Source of the DNA: Molossus alvarezi
Taxonomy: Eukaryota > Chordata > Mammalia > Chiroptera > Molossidae
Direction of reading: 5' to 3'
DNA: 64,000 bases
Assembly (NCBI GenBank): GCA_037176705.1
Contig: CM073898.1
Coordinates: 23,606,488 to 23,670,487, forward strand
In this document: in pieces, positions 35,124 through 47,611 of the stretch
Layout of the letters: each line of letters starts with the position of its first letter
Position numbering within the stretch: the first letter of the stretch is position 1
The notes under the pieces: model-generated
The model's database searches: none
What the model was told of the DNA's origin: nothing
The model's input: only the letters and a program-made list of their open reading frames with translations
Made by a program: the position numbers and the translations under genes

Positions 35124-35352
35124 GCCCTGGCTGGTCTTGCTCAATGGTTAGAGCATCGGCCCGAGGACCAAAGGGTCAAGGGCACGTACCTGGGTTTGCA
35201 GGTTCGATCCCCAGCCTCGGTTGGGGTCGTGTGAGAGGCAACCAAGTGATGTATTGCTCTCACATCGATGTTTCTCTCTCCCTGCCTCCCTCCCTCCCTC
35301 CCTTCCACTCTCTCTAAAAGTCAATGGAAAAATATCCTCAAGTGAGGATTAA
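35124..35352 (+). mobile_element. Ves SINE
   Basis: GCCCTGGCTGGTCTTGCTCAA head with a small deletion after the A box, then CATCGATGTTTCTCTCTCC and a diverged tail GAAAAATATCCTCAAGTGAGG. Target duplication weak. Confidence 0.88.
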
Positions 35353-35674
35353 CAACAACAAAATTATTTTTAAAAAAGGGTAAAACTCAAGTGAGACATC
35401 AATAATCGCAGAGCATTGCTTTGTCAGTGCCTGACTCCCAGGGGACATGAAGACGGAATGGGACAAATACAGCAGAACTGCACACATGGAAACATCGTAC
35501 CGACTGCTGCCTGTGAGAGTCAGTTCAAAAGGTTGTCTGCCCGCCTCCCAGGCCTCCCCGCCCCCACGAGCAAGGTTGGATGGCAGCTGTCTCACCGTGC
35601 CCTGTGGGTGTAGTCCGGTGGCCACGCGTTGTTCTGCTCTGATGGAACGCTCGCAGCGTGGCTTTGTGCTTAGG

Positions 35675-35810
35675 AGAGAACACGGACAGGAACCAAATGG
35701 CCTCAGTTTGAAATGGGTCTTCCTGGGCCTCAATTTCCACATCTGTAAAACAGTAATTAACAGTAAATTAAGTGAGGTTTTCTGTGAGAAGCACTTGGAA
35801 TTGTGTCTCA
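35675..35810 (+). repeat. MIR-like relic
   Basis: CTGGGCCTCAATTTCCACAT followed by CTGTAAAACAGTAATTA and GAGAAGCACTTGGAATTGTG match MIR. Confidence 0.65.
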
Positions 35811-36655
35811 AGAGCAAACAGTCCTATTATTTTGTATTCCCAGCTGGACATTCCAGGGAATAGAGAAAGTGAGGTGAGCTTCTGGACCTAAGAACCTTAC
35901 ACATACGAGCCTAGGTGCAGAAAAGTTTCCTTGTCCCTCCGTAAGTCTCTTACTGCTTCTCCACACCCACATCATCAGCCAGCCAGTAGTCATGTCTGCT
36001 CAACACCAGCAAATGGCTAAGCAGACCTTTTTCTCTGGTACCACTGTAGTTTCATTGATTGTAGGTGATTTTCTGTGAGTATTTTATTGACACCATTTGA
36101 GATGGAAATGGTCGCCCTTAGCCTGGGCCGGCAGCATCTCAGATGTGTTCTCTTCCAGTTCTCCTCACCACACAAGTGTGCTGTCCGTCTCCCATTCCAG
36201 AATCTGAACTGCCAGAGGACATCCGTGATCCGTGTGTCCTTCCGTCTGTCTGCCTCACGGAGGGCACCCAGGTTTTGTCGGGTGGGTGAGGGAGGGATCT
36301 GATATAGACCATCTTAGTTCCCTCTTAGTTTTGCACCAGCCCACAGAGGGTGTGCTTTGTGGGATTGCTCTGTCTTCCACTGCCCTACACTTGAGACTTA
36401 AGTCATTTGTCCCCTACAAATACCATCTCTGGCAACACCATCTGCTGTAGTGACCTCTGGATGACAAGGAGGGGTGCCTTTCTTCTTCCCTTGCTTCTTG
36501 GTTGTAGTGACCCGTACCATGGCTGTCTTTTCGGGATGTGAACTTTTCATCTTGCTCCAATGTGGTGTGACTCGGACAGCTGATAGTGACAACCCCATCG
36601 CCATGGCCTGGGCTCGTCTCCAGGGCCTGCTCCGGTTTATAGCCTCACTTTTTTA

Positions 36656-37158
36656 TTATTATTATTATTTTTAAATTTTATTTTTGTTACAGATGTTTCT
36701 CCTTTTTTTACCCCATTGACACCCTCCTCCCCATCCCCCCCACCCCATCCCTGGCTTTGTTGTCCATGTCCATCAGCTATGCGTACGTGCATATAAGTTC
36801 TGTGGTTTATCTCTTCCCTCCCCCCACGACCCCCTCTTCTGAGAGTTGTCAGTCTGTACCCCACTTCCACATCTCTGGGTCTACCGTATTCCTCAGACTG
36901 TTATGTTCATTATATTCCACAAATAAGTGGGATCATGTGGTATTTGTCTTTTTCTGCTTGGCTTATTTCACTTAGAATAATACTTTCCAGGTCCCTCCAT
37001 GTAGTCTCAAAGGATAAGAGATCTTTCTTTCTTATAGCTGCGTAGTACTCCATTGTGTATATGTACCACAGCTTTGTTATCCATTCGTCTACTGATGGAC
37101 ACTTGGGCTGTTTCCAGATCTCAGCTACTGTAAATAGTGCTGCTACGAACATGGGGCA
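36656..37158 (-). pseudogene. 5'-truncated L1, ORF2 C-terminal end
   Basis: On the minus strand, 37167-36910 reads as the L1 ORF2 C-terminus, including EWITKLWYIYTMEYYAAIRK and DLESIILSEISQ. The rest is the L1 3' end and an A/T tail (TTATTATTATT). Flanks repeat AGCC(T/C)CACTTTTTA as a target duplication at about 36641 and 37160. Only the last half kilobase of the element is present, so it is a dead insertion. Confidence 0.88.
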
Positions 37159-37593
37159 CAGCCCCACTTTTTATGGAGCTCTGAGCCCAGGAGCGGCCCT
37201 GCCATCTGCGGGAGGAACTTTCCGTGTTTTCAGTGGTGTCTCTTTCTTGCCACCGTAAACGTGTTGGGTAATCTGTGTCTTATTTCTTGTCCTGATGTTA
37301 GCGTCACTATATCAGTCATTCAGTTGTAGATGAGACTAGAATCTCTAATATTGTAAACATTCATAATCCTGCAGAATAATGTTTAAGGACCTTCTGTCTC
37401 AAAATCTGTATTTGACTCTTTTGACATATACATGCACATGATGCACACGTACACACACACATATATTGGGGGAAGGGGGGTTCATTTATTTGCACTAGTG
37501 CCCCAGAAAGTCTTGCTGTTGTTATAAGGTTACCATCAAAGGATATTACATATCAAAGATGTATCATCATCACCTAGAAAAGCAAAGCTCTGT

Positions 37594-37594
37594 G

Positions 37595-37637
<43 letters not shown>
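37594..37637. repeat. GT microsatellite
   Basis: About 20 uninterrupted GT units. Confidence 0.95.
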
Positions 37638-37639
<2 letters not shown>

Positions 37640-40600
37640 CCCTTGCTTATCCACAAAGGGTCTGAGGCAACTCACGGCGAGAACAGGTACAATAACATAG
37701 TGGTGAAATATTAATGAACAAGGAGAATCCGAAACGTGCAGTACTGAAAGGTTGAGAGTGAAAAGCGAAAAGAAAGCTCCCACACAGGTGGTCAGGCTGT
37801 AGGTCTCCATCTGTCCAATCGCTGGAGGTAAACATCACGGCAGGCTCCAGCTTCCTGGCCACCAAGTGAAAAGAGATCACTATTCCAGTTTCACTCTTCT
37901 CGTACGGAAACATGCGAGGATGCAGTAGATAATATCCCCTGTCGTTCTACTACCGCCATGCAGACCCCGGTGTTCTGTGGCTACTCTTCTCAATAAAAAG
38001 CAAAGGCAAAATATGAAAATGCATCTCTGTGAAAGCAGTTCTCAGAGGTCATTTTGATGTACAGCTGGAAGCTAGATGCCTGTAGCATGGTATCTCAATT
38101 TTGAGAGTTCCCCCGCCCAGAGGAATGAATGCGGAAAGCCCAGCTCAGGTAGCTTAAACCTATGGCAGTTCCCGAGCGTCCATTCAGATGACCCACGTGC
38201 TTGCATTCTTATTTTCTTAAAGATACACATGAAAGTGAAAATACAAGATTATAAAATGTTCACAGAAAAATCCAAGAACTCCTGAGCTTTGAAAACCTTC
38301 GCCCGGATGAATAGGTTTACCTAACATTCTCTATAAACACCACCTCCCTTTGGGGTTTGGCTTGTACTGGTTTGGGTTTGGTGGAAGGCTGGGAGGGTTG
38401 CGAGCCAGGTTGTGACAGGTTGTGACTGCATCTCTGATGAGGGCCAAAGGGAGACTCATGTGGTGTTGGCTGGACGAGAACCCTGTTGTTGAGGAACCAA
38501 GGAGCAGCTGGTGTGCTTGAGTTCTTTTGTGTAAACTTCGACGCCATCAAAGTCATCACCTACAAGGGTGATTTTCATAGCAGTGGTGGAACCAGCACAG
38601 GCACCCTTAGAAAACCGTCCTGTGTCTGCTGCAGCCCAGACAAAACCTGTCGCCTGTCAGCTGGAGTGATTGACGGCCCTTCCTTTCCGACGGACGTGTT
38701 CTCGATCTTGTGCATCCTGTTGACTTACCCTCGCCCCTCTGCCATCTCCTGGGGGCATCGGGGTTTGACATCTCAGGGGTCCAGTGTAAATGACAAAAAT
38801 CTAAATAAAGTAGAACATTTTTGGTTTGAGCGTCATAGCTCAACACTGACTCTTCCAGCCTCAGAAAGAAACATGTAAAGTGGGTCAATCACAGGAGAGC
38901 CTCTCCAAAGTCAGTGTGGTCCTCACGTAAAAGTCTGGCCTTGGAAACTCAGACCTGAAGGCTGTTAATAGAAAATTAGTACAAAAACATCTATTGAGAA
39001 CCCATCGTCTGCATAGCAGTAATGCTCAGTAATGTTCCTAAGGACATACTGTTCATTCCCACGGTCCTGGAGAGAAGCTGACACGTTGAGAGAAATGTTC
39101 CACTGACTTTGCATTTATCGAGCACCCATCCTGTTCCTGGGCCTTCTTGTCAAGCTAATTTTGCTTAAGAGTGATACAGCCTTTTGCAATCCTTTGTAGG
39201 TATTGTTCCCTTTTCCTTATCCCAAAATCGTTATTTGCTTGGCATAGGGCAGCACACCAACTCCTTTCCCCCATAGGGAAGAAAGGTTTTCATCCATGAA
39301 CCCTGTCCTTGTGATTGTATCAGTCTGCTGTTGACTCACGAAGAAATTTTCAGACGTTTCTCTTCTGTTATATAGTCATCTTTCGGCTTATGATGTCTAC
39401 CCACTGGGCTTCCTGTGCAGCTCACCCCCCCACCCCGCTCCCCTCCCTGTGCCAGGAGAGCAGAGCAAGGTATTAGCCACTTTCTCCTGGGAGATTGAAG
39501 AGAAAAAGCAACAATGTGTCTATTTAGATTTATTCACAGCTGACATGAAGTTCTACATTTTAGTCCTTTCCTTCATTAAAATTATATACCTATCACCATC
39601 TGCCAATCAGTGTGATTTGGCAGGCAAGAGAGGTTATTCACTGTCAATACTACCGGGCTCTTTCTTAGGAGTTCTGGAATGTATTAAAGAGGGAAGAGAA
39701 GATTTCAGAACTTAGAAACATAAAATTTAATTGGGCAGACACAAAACACAAAAAGACACTTGTTATGCATCTCTGCATTAAAAAGTACAAATTACCTGGT
39801 AAATTATCTTCTTGCAGTATTTTTTCTTTTCGACGCCGTGCAAATTGTCCTGTTGCGGACGCTGTGATGGGCTCCATGCTGCTCCGACGTGCGCACCCCC
39901 CACCCCCGCAGGCGAAGAAGGATTGGTTGTTGCCCCGCAGAGACCACTGCCAGCCTTTTCATTATGCATTTTGCTGAAGAGCCTCTAGATTTCTCTCGAC
40001 ATCAAACAGGCATTTCATTATGTTGTTTGATTTTTCTTTTTTTATCCTAAAGCATTGATTGTGTTTTCTAGGCCATGTGTTTTGGGCCGTCCATCCCCTT
40101 AGATTCCACGCCCTTGCTCTCTGGCATTACGTCGTCGTGAGACCTGATGGCCTCGGACCCGACCCGTCCTCCCCTCCCGCTGTAGCGTCAGCGCACCCCT
40201 CCCTCACGACAGGTTCAGTGGAACCACTGCCTCACCAGAATCTTCCCTCCTGGCTTCAATTCTTGCACCCAGACTTGTGGCTTCACCCAGACATAGATGT
40301 GGTTGATTAACTAAGTAATTGATAGTGATTGGTTTATTTAAAAGTTTTTTCTTCCCGTTTGGATGGATTCTCAGCCTTGTGAGAGTCCAGTCTTTTGCCT
40401 CAGTGCCCAGCACGTAGGTCTGATTTGGAGAAGCACCTCATTTTCTGTATTTTGGAACTTGTGGTCTGACTTCCCAGATCCTTCCCATTTCTGCTCAGAT
40501 TGCATGGCTACATGTATATAGATAGATTCTGAGCTAGGAGATGATTTCTTTTAACCTAACATTGATTTTCGGGGTGGGGGGTGGGGGGAGGAATAGTACA

Positions 40601-40654
40601 TCCACCATGCACTGGGGTAGAAATTCAAACATATTTATAACCTGTCAGCGTAAC

Positions 40655-40840
40655 TCACAGCTCGGCTATGGCTGGTTATGTGGCTTTAGGCAAGTCACCA
40701 AGTCTCTTTAAATTTCATTTTCCTCTTTGAAGAAATGGACATTAATACTTGTTCTGTCTTCCCTATAGGATTGTTACAAAACCCAATGAGAAAGTCATTG
40801 TCCTTAAGTACAATACAAATGTAAATATGCTCAGATTAAA
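40655..40840 (+). repeat. MIR SINE relic
   Basis: GTGGCTTTAGGCAAGTCACC, AATTTCATTTTCCTCTTTGA and CTATAGGATTGTTACAAAAC match MIR. Confidence 0.75.
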
Positions 40841-40964
40841 ATGCAGTGAGAGTCTGTTTTGAACATGTAAGGTGACATACTAAGAAATGTTGTTGGACAG
40901 AGGAGTCCGTGGGAGATACGTGTGTCACAATCCAGTTTTCCTCACCTTATTCAATAGAGTGGGT

Positions 40965-41211
40965 GCCCTGGCCGGTTTGGCTCAGCAGTGAGAGTGTCGG
41001 CCCCAGGACCAGAGAGTTCCGGGTTCGGTTCCCACTAAGGGCAGTACTTCGGTTGCAGTTTGTCCCTGGCCCCGGTTGGGGTCGTGTGGGTGGCAGCCAC
41101 TCGATGTGTCTCTCTCATATTGATCTTTCTCTTCCTCTTTCTCCCACTCTATCTGAAGATACATGCAAAAATGTCCTCAGGTGAGGAAATTAATTAATTG
41201 ATTGATTAAAA
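40965..41211 (+). mobile_element. Ves SINE, full length
   Basis: GCCCTGGCCGGTTTGGCTCAG head; tail ends in TTAATTAATTGATTGATT and A's. Target duplication AATAGAGTGGGT at 40953-40964 and 41212-41223. Confidence 0.95.
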
Positions 41212-41244
41212 AATAGAGTGGGTTAGCTCAGGAGAACTTTCTTC

Positions 41245-43705
41245 AGCTTGAGAGTGTTTTGATTGTATTAGATTTATTGAAACACATACTATGCAATTTA
41301 TTAAGTGAAGTTGTACAATTCAGTGTTTTGTTTTTAACATATTCACAGTTGTGTAATCATCACCACAGTCAATTTTAAAACACTTTCGTAAGCCCGCCCA
41401 GTGCTCTGGAACTCGGTAGTAGTCCGTTCCCATTTCCTCCCAAAGCCCCCAGCCCTGGGCAACCAGTAATCTGTTTTTCTGTCTCTGCAGATGTGCCTGT
41501 TGTGGGCATTTAATATAAATAGAATTATACAGTAGTTCTTTTGTGACCTGCGTCTTTGACTTAATGCTCAAGGTTCATTTGTGTTAATAGCATGTATCAG
41601 AACTGCATTCTTTTCTGTAGCCAAGAAATATTGCATTGTATGGAGACACCACATTTTGTTTATCCATGCATCAGATGCTGGACCTGGAGCATTGTGGTGG
41701 TTTCCCTTTTTTGGCTCTTGTGAACAATGCTGCTATGAACATTAGTATACACGTTTTTATGTTGCTGTATGTTTTCATTTCTCTTGGAGTTGCTGGGTTA
41801 TATGGTAACTCTGTGTCTAACATTTTGAGGAACTGTCAAGCTGTTTCTGAGAACAGCTATACCTTCACATGAATCCAGTTTTTGCACATCCTCATCAGTA
41901 CTTGTCATTGTCTATATCTTCTTCATTATAGCCATCTGCGCACAGGAAGTGGTGTCTCACTGTGACTTTGATTTGTATTTCCTAAAAACTAAAGACGTTA
42001 AGCATCTTTTCATATGATTATTGGCCTTTTCTGTGTCTTACTTGGAACAGTGTCTTTTCAGATGTTTGTTCATTTTTCAGTTTGGATTATTTTTTATTGT
42101 TGAGTTACAAGAGTACTTTATGTATTCTGGATACAATGCCTTTGTATGATTTGCAGATATTTTCTCCCGTTCTGTGGGTTACCTTTGTACTTTTCTCAGT
42201 GGTGTTCTTTGAAGCATAAGAGTTGATGGAATCCAGTTGAATTCTTTTTCACTTTTGTTGCTTGTGTCTTTGGTGTCATATCTAGGAGACCATTGCCTAA
42301 AGTCACAAAGATATTTACTCCTGTTTTGTTCTAATCTAAAAGCTCTGTAGTTGTGGCTGTAACAATGAGATCATAGCTCTGTGATTCATCTTGAGTTCAT
42401 TTTTTTATATGATATGACACACAGAGGTTCATTCTCACTTTTCTTCCCAAGTGGGTATCTGTTTTCCCGCACCATTTGTTGATAAGACAATTCCTTCCCT
42501 CAATGAATTGTCTTGGCACCCTATCAAAAGTTGATAAATGTAAGAGTTTATTTCTAAACTCAAGTCCGTTGCACTGTATATCTGTTCCCATGCCAGTACC
42601 ACACTGTCATAATTACTGTAGCATTTTGGTAGGTCTTGAAATCAGGAAGTCTGAGTCCTCCAACTTGGTTCTTCTTTTCAATATTGTTTTGACGATTCTG
42701 GGTCCCTTGCATTTTCATATGAATTTTGGAATTGACTTGTAATTTCTACAAAAGGACTAGCTAGTGTTCTGATAGGGATTGCATTGAATGTGTAGATCAA
42801 TTTCAGGAATATTTTTATCTTTACAGTATTATCTTCCAATTCGTGAACATGGGATGTCTTTCTATTTATTTAGGCCTTCTTTCATTTCCTTAAACACTGT
42901 CTTGTAGTTTTCAGACTACAAGTTCTGTGCTTCACTTATTAAATCTATTACTAGATATTTTATTCTTTTTGATGCTGTTGTAAATGGGATTGTTTTTTAA
43001 CATCATTGTCAAATTGTTCATTGCTAGCATATAGATACACAATTTATTTGAGCTGCAATTTTACCCTGAAATTTTATTGAACTTCTTAATTAGTTTTGAT
43101 AGTGTTTTAATGGATTCGATTTTTTTTTTTTAATATACAAGATCTTGTCATTTGCTACTAAAGGTAGTTTTAAACCTTCCTTTCCAATCTGGATATTTTT
43201 TCTTTTCTTCCCTAATAGCCTTAGCTAGAACCTCTAATACAATGCTGAATCGTCGTGGTGAGAGTGGACATACTGTCTTACTCCCAATCTTAGGGGGAAC
43301 GCATTCCGTCTTTCACTCCTAAATGTGACTTTAACTGCGAGTTTCTCATAGACACTGTTTACCAAGTTGAGGATGATCCCTTCTAGTCCTAATTTATTGA
43401 ATGTTTTTGTTATGAAAAGGTATATGCTTCTGTCAAATGATTTTTCTGTGTCATTGAGTTGAGTGTGTGTGTGTGTGTGTGTGTGTCTTTTATTGACATG
43501 CTATATTACATTCATTGATTTTTGGATGTTAAACCAACTTTGCATTCTTGGAATAAATCCCAGTTGGTCATGGTACTTAATGTTTTTTATATGTCTCCGG
43601 ATTCATACTAGTATTTTTTTGAGGATTTCTATATCTGTATTCACAAGAAATATTGATCTGGAGTTTTCTTTTTCTTGTGATGTCTTTGCCTGGTGGGAGT
43701 TCTTT
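41245..43705 (-). pseudogene. Old L1 fragment, antisense, about 2.5 kb
   Basis: The + strand reads as reverse-complement old L1. It runs from a 3' region (TGTACAATTCAGTG, CTGGGCAACCAGTAATCTG) through ORF2-derived text with phrases such as TGCATTCTTGGAATAAATCC. Many substitutions and stops break the frame. A GT microsatellite has grown at 43461-43486. The family is probably an L1M type; it is much older than the Ves copies. Confidence 0.85.
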
Positions 43706-43884
43706 TAAGTCAACTAAAATTAAAGATAAGGAATGAATTTAGGGAGAGTTTTCCAGGGTGGAGAAAAATCTTTAAGTCATTGGTATGGTGAGCAGAATTC
43801 TGAGGGCAGGACTTGGAGTCCTTAGCAGAACACAGCCTTGAAACACGCTGGAAAGTCCCACAAGGTTTCTGTTGAAGAGCTGGT

Positions 43885-44045
43885 TTTGCTTCTGCCATTT
43901 GCTAAATGGGTGACTTCAGCAAATCACCTAGGATCTCCTCACTTCTAATCTTGGGATAATAATATCCACGTCAGGCTTTTGTTACTGGGATTACATAAAA
44001 TAATGCATGTGGACAGAGTTTTGATAAAAGGCAAAATGTGATTAA
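43885..44045 (+). repeat. MIR-like relic
   Basis: GGTGACTTCAGCAAATCACC, a CTTGGGATAATAATATCC block and GGATTACATAAAATAATGC resemble MIR. Confidence 0.65.
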
Positions 44046-44171
44046 AATGACGTTATTAAACCGCATAGCGAGAAAGAAGAATATAGGTGAGAACATGAGA
44101 GGAAGAGAAGAATATCTCCTCTGAAAAGGCCTAGATGAAGTTTTTCGAGGCAGAACAAAACCTAATGTGAA

Positions 44172-44398
44172 GCCCTGGCCGGTTTGGCTCAGCGGTTAGA
44201 GCGTCAGCCCGCAGACCGGAGAGACCCGGGTTTGGTTTGCGCCAAGGGCACGTACCTCGGTTGCAGTTTGTCCCCGGCCCTGGTTGGGTCCTGTGGGTGG
44301 CAACCACTCGCTGTGTCTCTCTCACGTCGATGTTTCTCTTTTCCTCACTCTCCTTCCTGCTCTAAATGCAAAAATGTCCTTGGGTGGATTTAAAAAAA
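44172..44398 (+). mobile_element. Ves SINE
   Basis: GCCCTGGCCGGTTTGGCTCAG head, CACGTCGATGTTTCTC, and tail AAAAATGTCCTTGGGTGG with A's. It lies about 370 bp before the VWC1 exon. Confidence 0.92.
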
Positions 44399-44766
44399 AC
44401 AACGTGAAGACAAGACCATTTATTTGAGGAAGAGAATGGTTTCACGAAACAAATGTAGTCTCCTTAAAGCCCATATTAGTAATGTGAGGTCCTGGTCACA
44501 TGGCCCCCTTTATTTGGGGGGACAGTTTGTGTAGATTTTGCTAAGGGGAATTTCAATTCCTTGGGCAAAGAGGCTAACCGTGTTTTGTTTATTTTACTTT
44601 AAATTGCTTTCTCGCTGTTACAGAAAGTTGTATCTTGTTTAGTACATTTTCATCAAATTATAACCCCTTGCTAAGAAACAGTTTTCTAGGGGCTGTCTGA
44701 AAAATGCCAGAGGACACCACTCAGAAGTGACTTTGAATGTGCCTCGTCTGTTTGAACCCCTTTCAG

Positions 44767-44949
44767 AAACAAAGCCAGCCTGCATGTTCAACAACGTGGA
44801 GTACAACGACGGAGACATGTTCCGACTGGACAAGTGTCGGTTCTGCCGATGCCAAGGGGGCGTGGCCATCTGCTTCACTGCCCAGTGCGGCGAGCTGAAC
44901 TGCGAGAGGTACTACGTGCCCGAAGGGGAGTGCTGCCCCGTGTGCGAAG
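44767..44949 (+). CDS. CRIM1: CRIM1 coding exon (probable exon 6): VWC domain 1
   Basis: This 183-bp exon completes a Glu codon and encodes TKPACMFNNVEYNDGD through VPEGECCPVCE. Its last base begins an Asp codon finished at 47414-47415. It is a symmetrical 1-1 exon. The peptide is a complete von Willebrand factor type C domain. It has ten cysteines in the family order: a lone Cys, a C-x2-C-x-C cluster, three further single Cys, then a CCxxC end. VWC domains of CRIM1 bind BMP ligands in the known protein. The donor GAAG|GTGAGA is strong. Removing this exon would keep the frame and delete exactly one VWC domain. Confidence 0.95.
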
Positions 44950-47413
44950 GTGAGAAGTGGGCTCAGGAGGGTTAGTAAGAGTATTCATGGCTCAGAGTTT
45001 TAGTATTAAAACTGACCTAATCCGTCTCACCCGAAGGAGAGGATTGTCGAAGGCAGTCCCTTTTTATGACGGGTCCGTCTTTCAGGGCTCTGTCCATGCC
45101 GCGCGACAGCGAGATGCTGCCCTGGGTGTAGGCGGCAGGTCTCCCAGGCCAGCATGTGGTCCTGGAAACGCTTGCTGTCCCTCCCCTGCAGTCCCAGCAC
45201 GTCCTCAGCAAGTCCCAGGGACGTTCTGCTCACCGTGACACTGGAATTCACATCCTGCTCTCCGTGACTGCTCAGCTAGGACAGGACAGCCCTCGTCGCT
45301 GACGGTCTCGCCCGTCGGCTGAGAGGAGCTCACCCTGTGTGCTCTCCTTCGCCCACACCCTGCAGGCGGGGCCAGGACCCTGCTGCTGCCCCTCCTTTGT
45401 GGAGGTGAGGGGTGATTTGTGACATGGTTTTGACACCAGCCCCAGTCCCAACCAAGTATCAGGTGTGGTGGCCCTGGACAGAGGCTCTCAGGAGCCCTCC
45501 TCTCTGTTCCCTTCCTCTCTCCCCGAAGTAGTAGTTCCATGTTCCTCCAGCAGGCTCCGCCCTCCCGCGTGGGATTCAGAAATAATAAACATTTCAGAGT
45601 GGTCATTCTGAATCCCGAGGGGCGAGGATGCCGACAAGCAGAAAGGAGTCCCTGGTCTGAGTTTGCGGGGAAGCCGGGAACAGCGAGCCCGACTGTGTCT
45701 GGTCTGTAGACACAGCAGTTTCCCCGACGGGGACGCGGGAGGACAGCGCCGCGCCGGCGCCATCCTTCCCTCCGCTTTCCGCACGACCTTCTCGGTGTTT
45801 GAGCTGGACTTAGCACATCATATGGAAGATCTGACAGTGTGTAAAGTATACAAACTGTTCCTGTCATGGAACAGTGGTTCACAGCAGTGAAGTCCTTTCT
45901 CCTACCAAAAATTCTTTTAGCCGCGGGGGAGAAAGGTGGTTCCCTTTTTAGGTGTCATTGGGATTTTTAAAGATCACATCCAGCTTTGAACTCTCTCCAT
46001 TGATTTGTCCCCTGGCTGCCCCCAGTTGGTCGTAGTCTCTCAAACTGCATGGCCATTGGTGGTGTGAAAACGTAGATAGGAACCTCTGTGTGATAACCAT
46101 AATGAGTTGTCTGGGCACGTGCCTGTCTATGTCTCGCTTCCTGGAATTCAGACCCAGGCTCAAAGTAGAAATGTCACGTTTTCTGTAAAGAAATGTATCA
46201 AGTCGTATCTAACTCAGATCTCTCGGCCGCTCCACCTCCGGCAGACTGCCTTTCTGGAGCGGTGGCTGCCTGATTGTAAACTCCGGCCTCTTTGCTCTAA
46301 CGCCCACCGCCTGCTTAGAGTAGAGAAGACCAAGCTCACACCTGTGTGGACCGCTCCCAGCTCAGCAGCACTTGCTTGTGGAGACCAGGTTGTGTGTGTT
46401 TCTGAAAAAGAAAATGGAGTGAGTTCTCTGGTTGCTCTCATTACAGTGATATTTGGGGGCCTTATGTGCAGCATTTATGTTCTGGACAGTAATCCCAGAA
46501 AACAGCTCTGGCCAGTTTGGCTCAGCGGTCAGAGCGTCGCCCTGCGGACCAGGAAGTCCTGGGTTTGATTCTGGCCAAGGGCACATATCTTGGTTGCGGT
46601 TCGTCCCCAGCCCCAGTCGGGGTCGTACAGGTGGCAACCAATCAATATGTCCCTTTCACATCAATGTTTCTCTCTCTCTTCCCCGCCTCCCCACTATGTC
46701 TGAAGATAAATGTAAAAATATCTTTGGGTGAGGATTAAAAAAATACTACTACTACTCTCAGGAAACAGTTTACTTTACACTAGCCACGGCTGCTTCTGTC
46801 CTACCCCAGCTGCTGCTTGGCTGCCCAGCACACAGCCATGACTCAAGGTTCACAGGTTTCCCTCCAGGGCACGAGCAGTGACCCACGGTGTGTCCACACC
46901 AGCCTTGTTGTGAACAAGGCCTCAGAGAGAACCTGCCTTCTCTTCACTGTCGTCCACGTGCACCCCCGGGCACCGGGAGATGGAGTTCTGTTCGTGCTAG
47001 AATAATGGCATCCTCTAAGTTAGATGGGGGCATTGTTCTTTCCATTCCACAGGCAGTGAAACTGAGGCGTGGTGACGTGTAAATGGACAGCTCAGAAGAC
47101 ATTGTCCGAGCCTAAAGTGCATCTGAGTTTTCCAGTTACCAACCCCCAGCTCTGTGCCCAGAGTTGTGCAACTTCATGAAGTGATGACACCCGCCTATTG
47201 GTTTTAACGCCAAATGTCCCCTGTCCTGTGTCATGATGGACAGAAATTCAGTATGACAGCAGCTTTTACAGGGCCCCCAGGAGACACCTCATGCAACCCT
47301 GAGCTGGGAAAGAGCTGCTGATCACCAGAGCCTGGGAAAACCATCTCTAGGTACAGGCCGAGAAAAGACGCAGGCTGCCTTTCATCCTACTGTGAACTCT
47401 CGTTTTAATTTAG
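44950..47413 (+). other. CRIM1: CRIM1 intron between probable exons 6 and 7 (2,464 bp)
   Basis: The first 900 bp are GC-rich and chance open frames run on the opposite strand. A sense Ves SINE sits at 46505-46745, about 670 bp upstream of the next exon, and a short MIR-like remnant follows near 47030-47100. The acceptor ends TTTTAATTTAG, preceded by a mixed pyrimidine tract, and is the weakest-looking acceptor in the window. Confidence 0.88.
46505..46745 (+). mobile_element. Ves SINE
   Basis: GCTCTGGCCAGTTTGGCTCAG head, CATCAATGTTTCTCTCTC, and tail AAAAATATCTTTGGGTGAGG with A's. It lies about 670 bp before the VWC2 exon. Confidence 0.9.
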
Positions 47414-47611
47414 ATCCGGTGTATCCCTTTAATAATCCCGCCGGCTGCTATGCCAATGGTCAGATCCGCGCCCACGGAGACCGGTGGCGGGAGGACGACT
47501 GCACGTTCTGCCAGTGCATCAACGGCGAGTCCCACTGCGTGGCCACGGTCTGCGGGCAGAGCTGCATGAACCCCGTCAAGGTGCCTGGCGAGTGCTGCCC
47601 GGTGTGCGAAG
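47414..47611 (+). CDS. CRIM1: CRIM1 coding exon (probable exon 7): VWC domain 2
   Basis: This 198-bp exon completes an Asp codon and encodes PVYPFNNPAGCYANG through VPGECCPVCE, leaving one base for the next exon; the phases are again 1-1. It is the second complete VWC domain, with ten cysteines in the same arrangement as the previous exon (lone C, C-x2-C-x-C, three single C, CCxxC). The donor is GAAG|GTAAAC. Both VWC exons end in the same residues, CCPVCE, and both are cut after the first base of the next codon. This shows the module borders coincide with the exon borders. Confidence 0.95.

Larger units (their letters stand above)
34427..44766 (+). other. CRIM1: CRIM1 intron between probable exons 5 and 6 (10,340 bp)
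   Basis: The intron contains three sense Ves SINEs (35.1, 41.0 and 44.2 kb), an antisense L1 3' end (36.7-37.2 kb), a GT microsatellite (37.6 kb), MIR relics, and a 2.5 kb antisense old L1 fragment (41.2-43.7 kb). The stretch 37.7-39.9 kb has no repeat that I recognise and no supportable coding frame. The acceptor at the end is CCCCTTTCAG. Confidence 0.88.

Noticed and set aside
38317..38880. Possible retropseudogene with open pieces on both strands
   Set aside because: The pieces are in different frames, no parent gene is recognised, and there is no poly-A tail or target duplication.
45205..45882. 225-codon open frame on the minus strand
   Set aside because: GC-rich intron sequence, no recognised domain, low-complexity Arg/Pro-rich composition and no supporting signals.
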